Below are positions 45,581 to 57,000 of a stretch of 64,000 bases of DNA, piece after piece. The stretch covers positions 682,001 through 746,000 of the forward strand of contig CM066301.1 of assembly GCA_033807695.1 (NCBI GenBank), written 5' to 3'. Each line of letters starts with the position of its first letter. Position 1 is the stretch's first letter. The DNA is from Daedaleopsis sinensis (taxonomy: Eukaryota > Basidiomycota > Agaricomycetes > Polyporales > Polyporaceae). The translations under genes were made by a program, and so were the position numbers. The notes beneath the pieces are model-generated. The model searched no databases. It was not told the DNA's origin and worked only from the letters and a program-made list of their open reading frames with translations.

Positions 45581-47441
45581 ATGTCTGATGGCTCAGACCT
45601 AGACTCGGTTCTCAGCGACTCCAGCCTTCCCGAAGTTGCTGAAATTCTGGCACGAAGCAGCAGCAGCCAACGAAAGCAGGAATCGCCGAGACACTCTCCT
45701 GAGCCATCCATGACCTTTAGAAACATGACTACAATCTCCGAAAGCACGTCGCTTACCTCCCTAGCCGAGAGTGCGACCCCAAAATTGGAGCCCATCGTCG
45801 CAGAGCAGCTGCCGGAGACTCTTGCGAAGCTACCACCGCAGACCCCTGCGAAGCCCCCGCCGTGTAGCCCACTCAAGACGCGCAGCTCGTTGCGCAAGAG
45901 CAAGCAAACAACAGCATCAGCTAGCACGCCTTCTGCAACTAGCTCTGGAACGAGCGGACGGACGCGTTCCTCTCGGAAGACAGAGAACGACGCTTCCACC
46001 TCTCGGCCGGCGAGCAGCTCTGGAGGCAAAGGAAAGCGAGGGCATGACGTTATGGAAGGATCTTCGCAATTCCCTGAAGGCGGACGGCCTCTTACGCAGT
46101 GAGTACCTTACTTGTACGCGGTGTAGACGTTTTCCGACATCTCCAGACCGTCTAAACGTGCGCGTCGTGCCACGCAACTCCCCGCCCCACCTGCGTCGCA
46201 GCCTCCCCCGAGGCCCGTCCCAGTCACGCCCTCTCAGAGACCCTCTTCGTCAGCTGCTTCCTTCGCAATCCCTCTCTCTACGCGCAAGGACAAAGGCAAG
46301 CAAAAAGCGGTTATACGCCAGCGAAGCACGAATTTCTGGCACCTCGATGGATCTGTAGTCGTGCAAGTCCGAAACACGCTCTTCAGGCTCCATAGGTCGC
46401 GGCTCGCTCAGCAGTCCGAGTACTTCGGAGCGTTGTTCAGGGAGGACGAAAAGTAAGTCACTTGCGCGTACGAATCATGTTACGACACTGACAGTCCGCG
46501 GGGAAAGGGCGAGCGCGATCGCTGCAGAGGAAAAAGATGTCGTAGATAGCTGTCCGGTCTATGTCGCGAAAGGTGTCAGCGTGCTGGACTTTGAGAGGTT
46601 ACTTGCAGCTCTCGATGCTGGAGTGTACGTATGCCAGCTATCTAGCGGGTTTTTTTCCGCTTACATGACCCACAGCTCATACGCCATCAAGCCACCGCCG
46701 TTCCCGGTGCTGGCGTCCCTGCTACGTGCAGCCCACGCGCTCCAGTTTGACAACATCTTCTCCTTCGCCACTCATCTCCTCCGTGAGATGTGGCCGCAAG
46801 ACATCGCCCGGATTCCGGACGAACCACGACTCTATGCGCTAGAGACCGTCCTCGTCGCGCAGCAATGCGACGTCCCAGAAGTGCTCAAACCTGCGTACTA
46901 CGACCTCCTTCGCAAGCCGACCTTCGGCCAGGACCTCACTGTCTATGTCCACGCCGAATCGTCTAATGCGTCCTCTGCACTCGACATCGCAACCGCCGAG
47001 GACGAGGCGAACGCGCCACGCGCGCGGCTCGCGGCGTCCGACATGGTGCGGCTGCTCAGCGCGAAGGAGGCGCTCGCGAAAGAGTGGTTCGCGCTCATGT
47101 GCGCGGCGCCGCTCCCGTCCGCTTTTCCGTGCCCGAACGCCGCGCACGCGAACGACAACAGCGTGCGGATCGACCGCCAGAAGGAGGCGCAAGACTGTGC
47201 GAAGGCGCGTAAGGCGGACGGCACGCAGTGGACGGCGCGACTGATGCAGAGCGGGGTGTTCGAGGTGGGCATGCGGGACGTCCTGCTCGGACTTGAGAGG
47301 CTCGCGGAGGTGGATTGGCAGGGTGTCGGGTACTGTGTCGGGTGTGTGGGTGAGAGAAGGCTCGCATGGAGCGACATGAGGGAAAGGTTGTGGAAGAGGT
47401 TGGATGTGCTGCTCGGGTTGAAGGGCGAAGACGAGGATTGA
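45581..47441 (+). CDS. BTB/POZ-domain protein
   Basis: Exons 45581-46098, 46147-46452, 46508-46624 and 46676-47441 give about 568 aa. The first 260 residues are Ser/Thr/Pro/Lys-rich and disordered, with basic clusters (KGKRGHDV, KRARRA). The BTB fold begins at FWHLDGSVVVQVRNTLFRLHRSRLAQ, continues with SEYFGALF and YVAKGVSVLDFERLLAALDA, and ends with PPFPVLASLLRAAHALQFD. A helical region follows, ending in a Cys-containing segment (GYCVGCVGERRLAW). This layout is typical of basidiomycete BTB proteins, some of which act as adaptors in protein complexes; the partner is unknown. The ATG at 45581 is the first in frame. Confidence 0.85.
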
Positions 47442-48372
47442 GTGCTGCTGCCAGTGAGTGCTACTGAGTTGTGCATCATTATGATAACTCTGTGATCTTT
47501 GTTCTGCTGAATTTTCCCGTCGAAGACAGTCATATTAGCGAGGTACGGCGATAGCATATCTCCTGCGAGATCACGTTAATCCCGGTTTGCGTCGTCAGCA
47601 TTCACACTGCCTGGAAGTGCTAATCGCACTGCAGGAATTTGAGTTCATGTGCTTGTCTACGCCGTTTAGTGGCGCGACGGTACTGCTAACGCCTATCTCC
47701 GTGTCGTCTGTCCAGGAAGCAGACAGGTAGCAGGCATGCTCTACCAGCGGCAGAAACGACATTTCAGTTCAGTGCGGTGACCAGGCGGCGACCATGGCAC
47801 ATGGAGGCGAAGGGCGTGCGATCTTCCACGACGAGTCTGACCAAGAGGCGGAAGTGCGAAGCAAGAGACATACGTATGCGCAGGCGAAGGGGTGAGCCGC
47901 TGACTGACCTGCGCCGAGCTCACTGATTTCCTCTGCTCTATAGTGTGCTGCAGGGGACCAGGGTGAGTGCTTCATCGAGGCACACAGGACATGTTCTCAC
48001 CTGGCTCGGTCTTTGTTTAAATACGAGTTGCAACTTGCCAAGGTGTGCGCTTGCAGCTTGCCTCAGTACGATTGGCAGAGCTCTCTCAATGTGTCACGTA
48101 ATCTGCGTCACGAACGTCCACGACCTCCGGTTCAGACTGGAACGCTCTGCGCCGATTCCGTGTCGAAGTGACGGGTTAACGGAATCTTTGGAATCCAGGT
48201 TTCCTCAGACTTTCACTACGGACGCAGTTGCGCCGGATAGCGCTATTTTGGGACTCCGTTGGCTAGTATACTTAAGGTTCGCTATGTAGGTCCTCCCAGT
48301 TCCACCAGGTTCCACCACTACTCCTACTCTCCTCGTCGTCTCTCCTGCTAAGATCGAATAGTCTCAAGTACG
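47442..48372. other. Intergenic region
   Basis: A 33-codon frame starts at 47794 (MAHGGEGRAIFHDESDQ...) and could splice at GGGTGAGCC to a short exon, but it cannot be carried further. Nothing else found. Confidence 0.3.
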
Positions 48373-49512
48373 ATGGAAGCTGTTGCTACCCTTCCCGATA
48401 TTGAAATCACTGAACTCCATGTTCTCGTTAACCTTAGTAAGTCTCGTTTCCCTTTAACTACCGTGAGATATATTCGACGCACCCTACCACAGCTCGTGAT
48501 GCTTTCATGCCATTCCTCGAGAAACGGCGCGAAGAGATCGAGAGCTACCCACAGCGCACTTTTAAGTTCGGGAACACTGACAGACACCAGGTACGCTGTC
48601 GACAATATCCGTGGACGATCGCACAGCACTTCTAACTATATCGCCTCTCAGCTCGATGTGTACTATCCGGAAACCAAGGCGATTCCTAACGAGAAGATTC
48701 CCGTCCTTTTCTTCGTGTACGGAGGTGGGTTCGTCAGGGGTGACCGCAAGCTCGCAGCTCCCTACAACCTCGGTTACACCAATCTCGGGGTGTTCTTTGC
48801 CCAGCGCGGGTGAGTCCAGCATTTTCACTCGATTGTCAGCTCTACAACTGACCGGCTCTAACACCGACAGGATCCTCACCGTGATTGCGGACTACCGCCT
48901 CGTCCCGCACGTTAAGTTCCCGCAGCCGGTCGAGGACGTCCGTGACGCGATCACCTGGTTCTCCTCGAACTCGAACACCGTTCTCGCCGCAGCCCCCGTC
49001 GGCGCCGGCGACTTGAGCAAGGCCACGTTAGGGAAGATCTTCGTCATGGGCCACTCGGGGGCGCGAACCACATTACGACGCTCTTCCTCTCGCCGACGAT
49101 CATCCCGGCCAGCTCGCCCATTCGCGCCAAGCTAGGCGGTCTTATCCCCCAGGGTGGGCCGTACCGGTTCTCGTTCGAGAGGCTGGACCTGCCGCCCGGG
49201 GTCCTCGAGGCGTACTACGGCTCGCAGGAGGCGACGTTGGCGAACATGCCGGTCACACTGCTCGAGAAGGCGGACAAAGAACTTCTGGACAGCCTCCCCG
49301 AGGTGTTCATGCAGTGGAGCGAGAACGAGCCGGGAGAACTCCTGCAGATCAATAAGGACTTCCAGAAAGCGTTGGAAAAGACGACGGGGAAGACGGTCAA
49401 GTATGAGGTGATGGAGGGACATAACCATTTCAGTCCCCACTGGGCTCTGCTGAGCGGCGAGGGAGAGCAGTGGGGCGAGTCGGTTGCTGAGTGGATCAAA
49501 GCCAGGGTCTGA
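48373..49512 (+). pseudogene. Alpha/beta-hydrolase (lipase/esterase-like), frameshifted at the nucleophile elbow
   Basis: Four exons joined by 52-61 bp introns give an alpha/beta-hydrolase: LDVYYPE, the oxyanion-hole motif FFVYGGGFVRGDR, VIADYRLVPHVKFPQPVEDV and GKIFVMGHSG. At 49057-49061 there are five G; six would be needed to read GHSGGANHI and stay in frame. The next frame continues perfectly to the stop at 49512 (GLIPQGGPYRF, NKDFQKALEKTTG, EGHNHFSPHWALLSG, the last with the catalytic His). So only one base is missing, at the residue pair after the catalytic Ser. Either the allele is broken or the homopolymer was miscalled. Relatives act as esterases or formamidases. Confidence 0.8.
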
Positions 49513-49867
49513 GACGTTCAGCTCGTTGAAAGGAATGCCGCGTCTCTTTCAGCAGTATCCCAGGTATGTTGGCACTACTTTTATTCTCTACGGAAGCATC
49601 ACTTACAAATGATACTTGAACAAACTACGCCCCAAACAATCTACTATATAGTTACTGGATCCTACAAATTGTACTTAGGGAGGATTTTAGCGCACACATG
49701 GATTGACTCGATGGAAATGGCGAACAATAGCGACGAGCGTGCGCGTCTGCGCAGTGAGCCGGGAACAGACGCCGGAATCAAACCAGAACATGAACACTCA
49801 CCCTCCTCTTCATCGCTACCACCATCGTATTCCTCTCACCACACCACGCTACTTCCTATATAGCGAC
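49513..49867. other. Intergenic spacer upstream of FunK1
   Basis: Spacer of 355 bp. CTATATAG ends 6 bp before the ATG at 49868, too close for a TATA box acting on that start. No other feature. Confidence 0.4.
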
Positions 49868-52298
49868 ATGGGTCCTTCACCTCTCTGGATCCGTATATCA
49901 CGCTCCAGATTCCTCGACACATTCTGGCCTAAAGTTGAAGCTCCTACCCCCGGGTCGACTGATTACAGGGAGAAGCCACGGAGGGCTTCTCGCATCTTAG
50001 ACTCTAAATTTCAACGCATAGTGAAGGACATACAAGGGTCCGTCATCCCGACAGAATCTTTCGTGCGTTTTCTAGCATACTCGAGCACTCGTCTGTGCTA
50101 ACCATACCTTAACCACCCTGCACACAGACGCGTTACATCAACGACGGGAGGCTAGCGCCAGGATTCAAGCTCACTCTAGACCAGGGTACGCCTACGGAAT
50201 ATCCTCAAGAACGATGGGCCTCTCTGGAGCGCGATATCAAGACGAAACCGGACTGGGCCAAGCTGAAAGTGCTTGTCCGCTTCTGTGCATTCGATCCCTT
50301 CCGCGAACTCGACAGCTATGAGAGGACCGAACATAATACAGATGATGGTAATGATACAGATCGCAAGTCCATCCTCGAAGACATTCAAGCCAGGGTACAG
50401 GACCGATTCGTCGACCAACATGTCACCGCGGTCTTTGTTGTCATCGTCCACGAATCGAGTTTACGACTTACTCGAACGGACCGGGCGGGAATGCTGCTGA
50501 CCGAAAGGTCCGACTACCTTAAGAGCTCTGAACTGCTCCCGGGTTTGTTCTCTCGCATTTCGGCGCTCACGGACGAGCAGCTCGGCTGGGACCCAACGGT
50601 CACTGCCGTCCTTCCAGGATCTCCCGACCACACCCTCATGGAGAGTCTACGAGCAGCGCGTCACGACGACTTTCCGGTGGAAGAGGGCTCCGTCGTCGAA
50701 GGAGACGTAGACGATCCTTCCCGCACCTTCGTCTTCGCACGCAAGCTCTACGACAGGAGTCTGTCGACCTCCAAGGCACGTTGGAGGCTGTCCATCCCTC
50801 GCGAAGACGGCAGCTCTCACGACTTTCTCGTCGGCCGTCCGTTCAACAGACGGACGGATTGCCAACGGAATGGGCGTGCATATATCGCGGTTGACTGCGA
50901 GACAGGCGGCTTCGTGTTTCTGAAGGACGCTTGGCGGTTCACGCACGACGATCCGGTGCGGTTGCGTGAAGGTCAGGCACTCGCGCTGTTGAATCAGGCT
51001 CGGGTGCCACACGTACCGACACTCGTATGTGAAGCCGACCTTCCTGGCCAGTCCGCCAGGACTCCAGGTTTTCACCCGCACGCTCTTTTTCAGGGAGCCA
51101 CATCATCTGAAGCCGACGATGTCACGGATGATGACATAGCATTCGCGATCGAGGATGACTACGAACACGGTTCCCTGTGCCCAATGCACCACTATCGGTT
51201 CGCCGTCCGAGAGCTCTGTGTAGACCTGCGGGAGAACTTCAAGTCGGGATCTCAACTACTGGCGTTGTTGAAGGACCTCATTGTCGGTAAGTGTATCGCA
51301 GTCGTTTCACTGTGCTGCGTGTTTCGCTAACTGATCCCATTGTAGCTCATGCCGGAGCAGCTACTCTCCATGAATTCCCGATGTTGCATGGCGACATCAG
51401 CCGCGGGAACTGCATGATCCATCCAAGGCTCAGGATGGTTTCTCCAGGCATTCATGTCGTTCAGTGGGAGGGGATGCTCATTGACTGGGAGCTCAACACT
51501 CCACTTCCCGACGCGGAGGTGAACATCGAGAGTGCCCATGGCAAACAAATGGTGAGTCTGCGCATCTTATCGCATCTTACCCATCTTTCTGACCGACAAA
51601 CCTCTGTGCTTGCTCGTTTATAGAAGACATGGCAGTACGCGTCTGTCGCATACTGCCAGAGGCCATTGGGGAAGAGACTTGCCATCGCGGACGACATGGA
51701 GTCCTTCCTCTGGCTGACCGCCTCTATCGCTTTCCGCTTTTTACGGAGCAACCTCACAGTCAATGCGGTCCGGATCTTCTTGAACGACCTCAACAGGGTT
51801 GAATACGACTACACCGACTGCCGCTGGCTTGTCTCTGCGGTCAGGCACCGCACAATCATGGCGGGCAAGCTCTGGGGCGGCTTATTCACACTCGTGCTAC
51901 AAGGTCAAGACGCGGACGGCAAGCTCGTCAATAGCCCCATGAACGACTTCTTCATGGAGCTCGCACATCTATGCCGCGCGGTCTACCTTCGGGACCACAA
52001 TCCCGAGGGCCACACGATGGAGTTCTGCCCGCGCAGCTGGGACCCGTTCGCCCAGCCACCCCCAGTCAAGAAGCTCGTTGACTGCGAGACTCTGGCGAGG
52101 AAGCTCGACAGCCACATGGCGGTGCTAGCTCTCATCGACGATTTACTGAACAGGGAATGGCCAGTGAGCGACTACGTCGGCGACCAGCGACTCATGGCGG
52201 AGGCGGGACCCTGCTTGACCTCTTACCACCACCTTCAGATTTCTTCCCACGCTCCAACCTTACAGGGGAGGTTGTCGCGTGTGGACTCTTCTGGCTAA
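49868..52298 (+). pseudogene. FunK1-type protein kinase, 5' part, interrupted by LINE
   Basis: Exons 49868-50062, 50128-51286, 51346-51551 and 51624 onward encode a FunK1 kinase. Residues around FVFLKDAWRFTHDD form the N-lobe, LHGDISRGNCMI is the catalytic loop (HGD in place of HRD), IDWELN is the metal-binding motif, and TWQYASVAY...DDMESFLWLTASIAFRFLR the C-lobe. Genuine kinase sequence ends at ALIDDLLNREWPVSDYVGD followed by QRLMAEA at 52205. The frame then runs about 31 codons into LINE 5' sequence and stops at 52298. The missing tail lies at 58615-58911. The kinase core is complete, so a truncated kinase could still be made. FunK1 kinases are expanded in mushroom-forming fungi; substrates are unknown. 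Confidence 0.88.
52194..52205. repeat. Target-site duplication, left copy
   Basis: ATGGCGGAGGCG here is repeated exactly at 58603-58614 (13 bp if the preceding C is counted). Both copies are read in the same frame as MAEA of the kinase. Confidence 0.9.
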
Positions 52299-52348
52299 CT
52301 GGTACTAGGTAGTTACTTTACGAACTTCTGGGCAACACCTTCTCGACT

Positions 52349-54043
52349 ATGACCGGGAAGACTCAGTTCGGACACTCGCAGCCGTCGGGAACAGCGGCGG
52401 AGAGGCTTCGACAAGTGACAGGCGCCGGGGCCAGCGCAACGGCGCCTACGGCGACGACGAGAAGAAAGGCAAAGACGGTGGCGACGCTCACGCACCAGCA
52501 ACTCTTCAGCGAGGCCGAGAAGCAGCTACCGGACCTGGAGGCGGCCCTCGCCTTCCTACGCAGGCACACGCTGGTTCCCGAAGGCGACTCCGCCATCTCA
52601 AGCTCGGCACTGACGACGGGGCTGCTGCATCTCGCCCTGTCGGCGCCGGCCGCCGAACTCGCACGAAAAAGCCTCATCGCCTTCGCATACCTCGCGGACG
52701 CAGCCTTCAACAAGAAGCTAGATGGAAATTTGGTGTCGGGAGTCGCAGAGCGGATCGAGTCGCAGCTAACGCTCAGGCTAGACGAACACGTAGAAAAGGT
52801 GGAGTACGAGATGGCGACGGGGACGGAGGGCATGGAGGCGGCCATGAGGGAGATGAAGCAGAGTACGGGGCAGCTCAGGGAGGCTTGCAAGAAGCTGGAG
52901 GCGGCGGAGGCGGCTCTGACGGGAGTGCGGGAGGAGATCCTCCAGTCAAGGGCCTCGGGGCTGGCAGGCGGTACGTCCCTCAACGCTCCCCCTCTCATCA
53001 CGCTGGATGCCGCTCCCGTGCGAACACGGCGGGCGGTGGACCTCGCGGACTTGCTCCAGCGACAAGTTCTCGTCCGCGGGGTCGCGCTGAAGGATCAGGG
53101 CGGGAACCCGCTATCCGACCGGGAGGCGCTAGAGCGGGCGCGACAAGCTGTCGACATGATGGCGGGCGAAGGCTTGACACCCCCGAAGGACGCCGCCTTC
53201 GACACCGCCAAGATTCAACGGTACGGCGACCTCGTCCTCACCTCCGCCACTCGCGACATGGCCAGGTGGCTCGCCAATCCCAACGTCAAGGCGTCGTTCA
53301 CTCGCAAGATGGGCACGGCGGCAACGATCGTCGCCCGCACATACCAGCTCGTCGCAGAGTACGTCCCGGTGGAGTTCGACCCAAGTAGCGCGCAAGAACT
53401 GCGCAAGGTCGAACAGGCCCACGACCTCCGCGACGGGGCCATCGTTCAAGCCGAATGGATCAGAGCAGTAGAGAAGCGTTACCCGGGGCAGAGGCGGGCG
53501 TTTTTGAAGCTGACGTTCAACAGCGTCGACCAAGCGAACCTCGCCCTCAAGGGCCTCACTTTTGCAGGACGCAGAGTCATCGTCAGGCGCGACATCAAGG
53601 AGCCGTGCCGTTGCCTCAACTGCCAAGGGTACGATGGCCATCTGGCGCGGGACTGCCCCACCCGCCACGCAGTTTGCGCGAACTGTGCCGGCCAACACGC
53701 CACCCCACAATGTATGATCAAGGACCCCGCGCTCTACCGATGCGCGAATTGCGACGAAGAGGGACACGCGGCATGGGATCGCGCGTGCCCCACGTATAGA
53801 AGAAAGGTACGCGACTTTGCTGCACGTCGCGCTGACACAGGCTTTAGATTCTTCGTCACGAACGACCCGTCCACCTGGATCACCGACGACGACGCCCTTG
53901 CTCGCGCTCCGCCACCGCCGTCGCTCTGGGAGCACATAGCACATCGATTCCCAGCGGACCCAGCAACTCAGGGACCACGGCAGGCCAACATCGACACGTT
54001 CTTCGGCGCCCCGCCTCGGGACCCGCCGCCCGCCACGTACTAA
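52349..54043 (+). CDS. LINE ORF1, gag-like RNA-binding protein with three zinc knuckles
   Basis: The frame of 564 codons starts with ATG at 52349. An N-terminal low-complexity part leads to a coiled-coil-like region (about residues 140-200, with EHVEKVEYEM and REACKKLEAAEAAL). An RRM-like region precedes the zinc knuckles CLNCQGYDGHLARDC, CANCAGQHATPQC and CANCDEEGHAAWDRAC at about residues 425-485. Such proteins bind element RNA and form the transposition particle. The stop codon TAA at 54041-54043 lies inside the ORF2 open frame. Confidence 0.92.
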   Translation: MTGKTQFGHSQPSGTAAERLRQVTGAGASATAPTATTRRKAKTVATLTHQQLFSEAEKQLPDLEAALAFLRRHTLVPEGDSAISSSALTTGLLHLALSAPAAELARKSLIAFAYLADAAFNKKLDGNLVSGVAERIESQLTLRLDEHVEKVEYEMATGTEGMEAAMREMKQSTGQLREACKKLEAAEAALTGVREEILQSRASGLAGGTSLNAPPLITLDAAPVRTRRAVDLADLLQRQVLVRGVALKDQGGNPLSDREALERARQAVDMMAGEGLTPPKDAAFDTAKIQRYGDLVLTSATRDMARWLANPNVKASFTRKMGTAATIVARTYQLVAEYVPVEFDPSSAQELRKVEQAHDLRDGAIVQAEWIRAVEKRYPGQRRAFLKLTFNSVDQANLALKGLTFAGRRVIVRRDIKEPCRCLNCQGYDGHLARDCPTRHAVCANCAGQHATPQCMIKDPALYRCANCDEEGHAAWDRACPTYRRKVRDFAARRADTGFRFFVTNDPSTWITDDDALARAPPPPSLWEHIAHRFPADPATQGPRQANIDTFFGAPPRDPPPATY

Positions 54044-57000
54044 TCACCCCGCCCGCCCCACTACTACGCATCTGGCAGCAAAACATCAACAAGTCCCTCG
54101 ACGGGCAGCTGGAGCTCCTTCACAGTGCCTCCCCGACGGACTACGACATCATCGCTATTCAAGAACCTTACCTGGACCACCTCAAGAACACGCGCAGCAC
54201 GGCGCACTGGAGGGTGGTGTACCCGGCCGTCCGCGACAGGGATACCGCCGGGCGGACACGCTCTGTCCTCCTCATCAACGCACGCATCTCTACTAACACA
54301 TGGACCCCCGCCAGCGTCCCGCACCCAGACATCACCGCAGTCTCCATCAAGACGAACGGAGCGACGGTGCACCTGTTCAATCTTTACGTGGACGGCGCGC
54401 AGGACACCGCTGTACACGCAGCCACGAGGGCGGCTCGCGCACTCGCTGCAGCAGGGGAGGGCGAGCACCATACGGTCTGGTTGGGGGATTTCAACCGTCA
54501 CCACCCAAGCTGGGACGATCCAACCAACCACCAGCTCTTCTCCCGGCAGAACCTGGTGCGTGCGGAACTGCTGATTAACAGGGTCGCTGATCTGGGAATG
54601 GAGATGGCCCTTCCTCCGTCCCTGGCGACCCTCGAGGCCATGAATTCAAAGTCCCGCACCCGCCCTGACAACGTATTCTGCTCGGAGGCCCTGCTGGAGT
54701 GCCTGCGATCCTGCAGGGTCGCCGAGGAGTTACGCCCGATACTCACTGACCACTTCCCCATTCTCACAGTGTTCGAGTTGCCGACGGAAGTAGCCCCCCC
54801 ACGGGCTCGGCGCGACTTTCGCAAAGTCGACTGGGCTGAATTCGAGACGACACTCGCGTCGAAACTGGGCGCCCGGGACCACGCCGGCGACATCACGACG
54901 ACGCGGGGGTTCGACGACGCTCTCGACGGGCTCATGACCGACCTGCAGGCCACAGTGGAGGAGCACGTTCCGCTCGCTCCTGACACCCCCTTCGCGAAAC
55001 GGTGGTGGTCGACAGAGTTGACCAAGATGCGCAAGGAGAAGGAAAGGCTGGGGAAGGTGTCACACCAGCACCGGGGCACTCGCACGCACCCCTCGCACGC
55101 TGAGTACAGGCGATACCGGAATCGTTATACTGACGCGATACGCACAGCGAAGGGCGACCACTGGAAATCCTGGATCGACTCAGTCGACGCAAGGACGATC
55201 TGGGACGCTAACCGTTTTCTCAAGACAGGCTCTACGGATGGGGGTCGCTCGCGCATCCCCCCTCTCAACGTCGTCGGCCAGGGCGGGCAGCAGAAGGTCG
55301 TCACCTCGAACGCTGACAAGAGCGAGGAGTTTTACAGCTCATTCTTCCTCCCCTCGGGCAACGTGCCGGTCCCGGGAGGCCCCTACCCGCCCCCGAAGTT
55401 TGCTTTCCGTCCGATCACGGACGAGCAAGTGCGACGAGCTATCAAGTCGCTCCGCTCCTTCAAGGCGCCGGGACCCGACACAGTCCCGAACGAAGTGTAC
55501 AAGCACTGCGTCGACACGCTGACCCCAGTGCTGGGACGGCTCTTCCGAGCAACGTTCGCCCTCCAGTACTACCCCGACCGTTGGAAGCTTTCGGATACAG
55601 TTGTGCTCAAGAAGCCAGGGAAGTCGGACTACACGGTGACCAAGGCATGGAGGCCGATCGCGCTACTCAACTGCGCATCGAAAATCCTCTCGCGGTGCGT
55701 AGCGGATGTACTAGTTTTTGAAGCTGAACGACACTTGCTCCTAGCCAACTACCAGTTCGGCGGGCGTGCAGGACGCACGACGACCGACTCCATCCACCTC
55801 GTCACGAAGACTATCAAGGACGCATGGAGGCAGGGCAAAGCCGCATCGGTCGTGTTCCTCGACATCAAGTCCGCTTTCCCGGCGGCCGTCCCCGAACGAC
55901 TCTTCCACAACCTGCGAATGCGGGGGATCCCGGCGGAGTACGTCGACTGGCTGCGAGCCAAGCTGGATGGCAGGAAGACGCGCCTGAAGTTTGACGATTT
56001 CGAGTCGGAACTGTTCGAGATCGAGAGCGGCATTGATCAAGGCTGCCCGCTCTCGGTCATCCTCTACGCGTTTTATAACTCTGACCTCATAGACAGCGCG
56101 CGGACCAAGGGCGGCGAGCTAGCGGTGGGATCGATGGACGACGTCGCGCTCGTCACGACCGGCACCACCTTTGCGGACTGCCATCACAAGATCAGGGACT
56201 TCCTGGAGCGCCCCGACGGCGGCAACGACTGGTCCCTCACTCACAATTCCGCCTACTCCCTGGACAAGTTCGGTCTGGTAAACTGCAAGGCGCTCATCAA
56301 AACAAGAGGGCCCGATCTGCGACTGTCCGACGGTACAGTAGTGCCTGCCGCAGCTTTCCACCGTTTTCTAGGGGTCCTAGTGGACCAGAATCTCAAGTTT
56401 CGCGAGCAGACGGCGCTCGCGCACTCGAAGGGCGCGAAGTGGGTTGCGCTACTGCGCCGACTCGCGAACACTCGCAATGGTCTTACGATGGGGATCGTGC
56501 GGCGGCTGTACTTGGCAGTCGTCGTCCCAAGCATGCTGTACGCGTCTGACACTTTCCTCACACCAGTTCGCAGGCTCGGCGGCCAGAAACGCAAACACGG
56601 TTCAGTCGGCAACATACGGCGACTCGCTCGAGTACAGCGACAAGCACTTCTGGTGATGACAGGCGCGCTTCGATCCACGGCCACAGACGCCCTTGAGGCG
56701 CACGCCAATCTTCTCCCCTTCGATCTCCTAGTAGACAAGCTGGCGCACCGTGCGGCAGTGCGACTGTGCTCCCTTCCCCGTACTCACCCGCTCGCAGCTC
56801 ACGTGCAGAAGGCCGGCCGGAAGCTCGTCCGCCGCCACCGCTCCGCTCTCCACGAGCTCCTCGACGCTTACAAGCCCTTCCTCGACTACAGGCTGACTGA
56901 ACGCGCACAGCCGGCACGCCTCCACCCGCGATGGACCCCGAAGCACCGAGTCCGCGTCATCAAAGGTCGGGAGAAGGCGATCAAGGACGACCCCAAGTGG

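Noticed and set aside
47794..47895. Short frame MAHGGEGRAIFHDESDQ... with a possible donor
   Set aside because: Only about 33 codons; downstream exons could not be joined into a credible protein.
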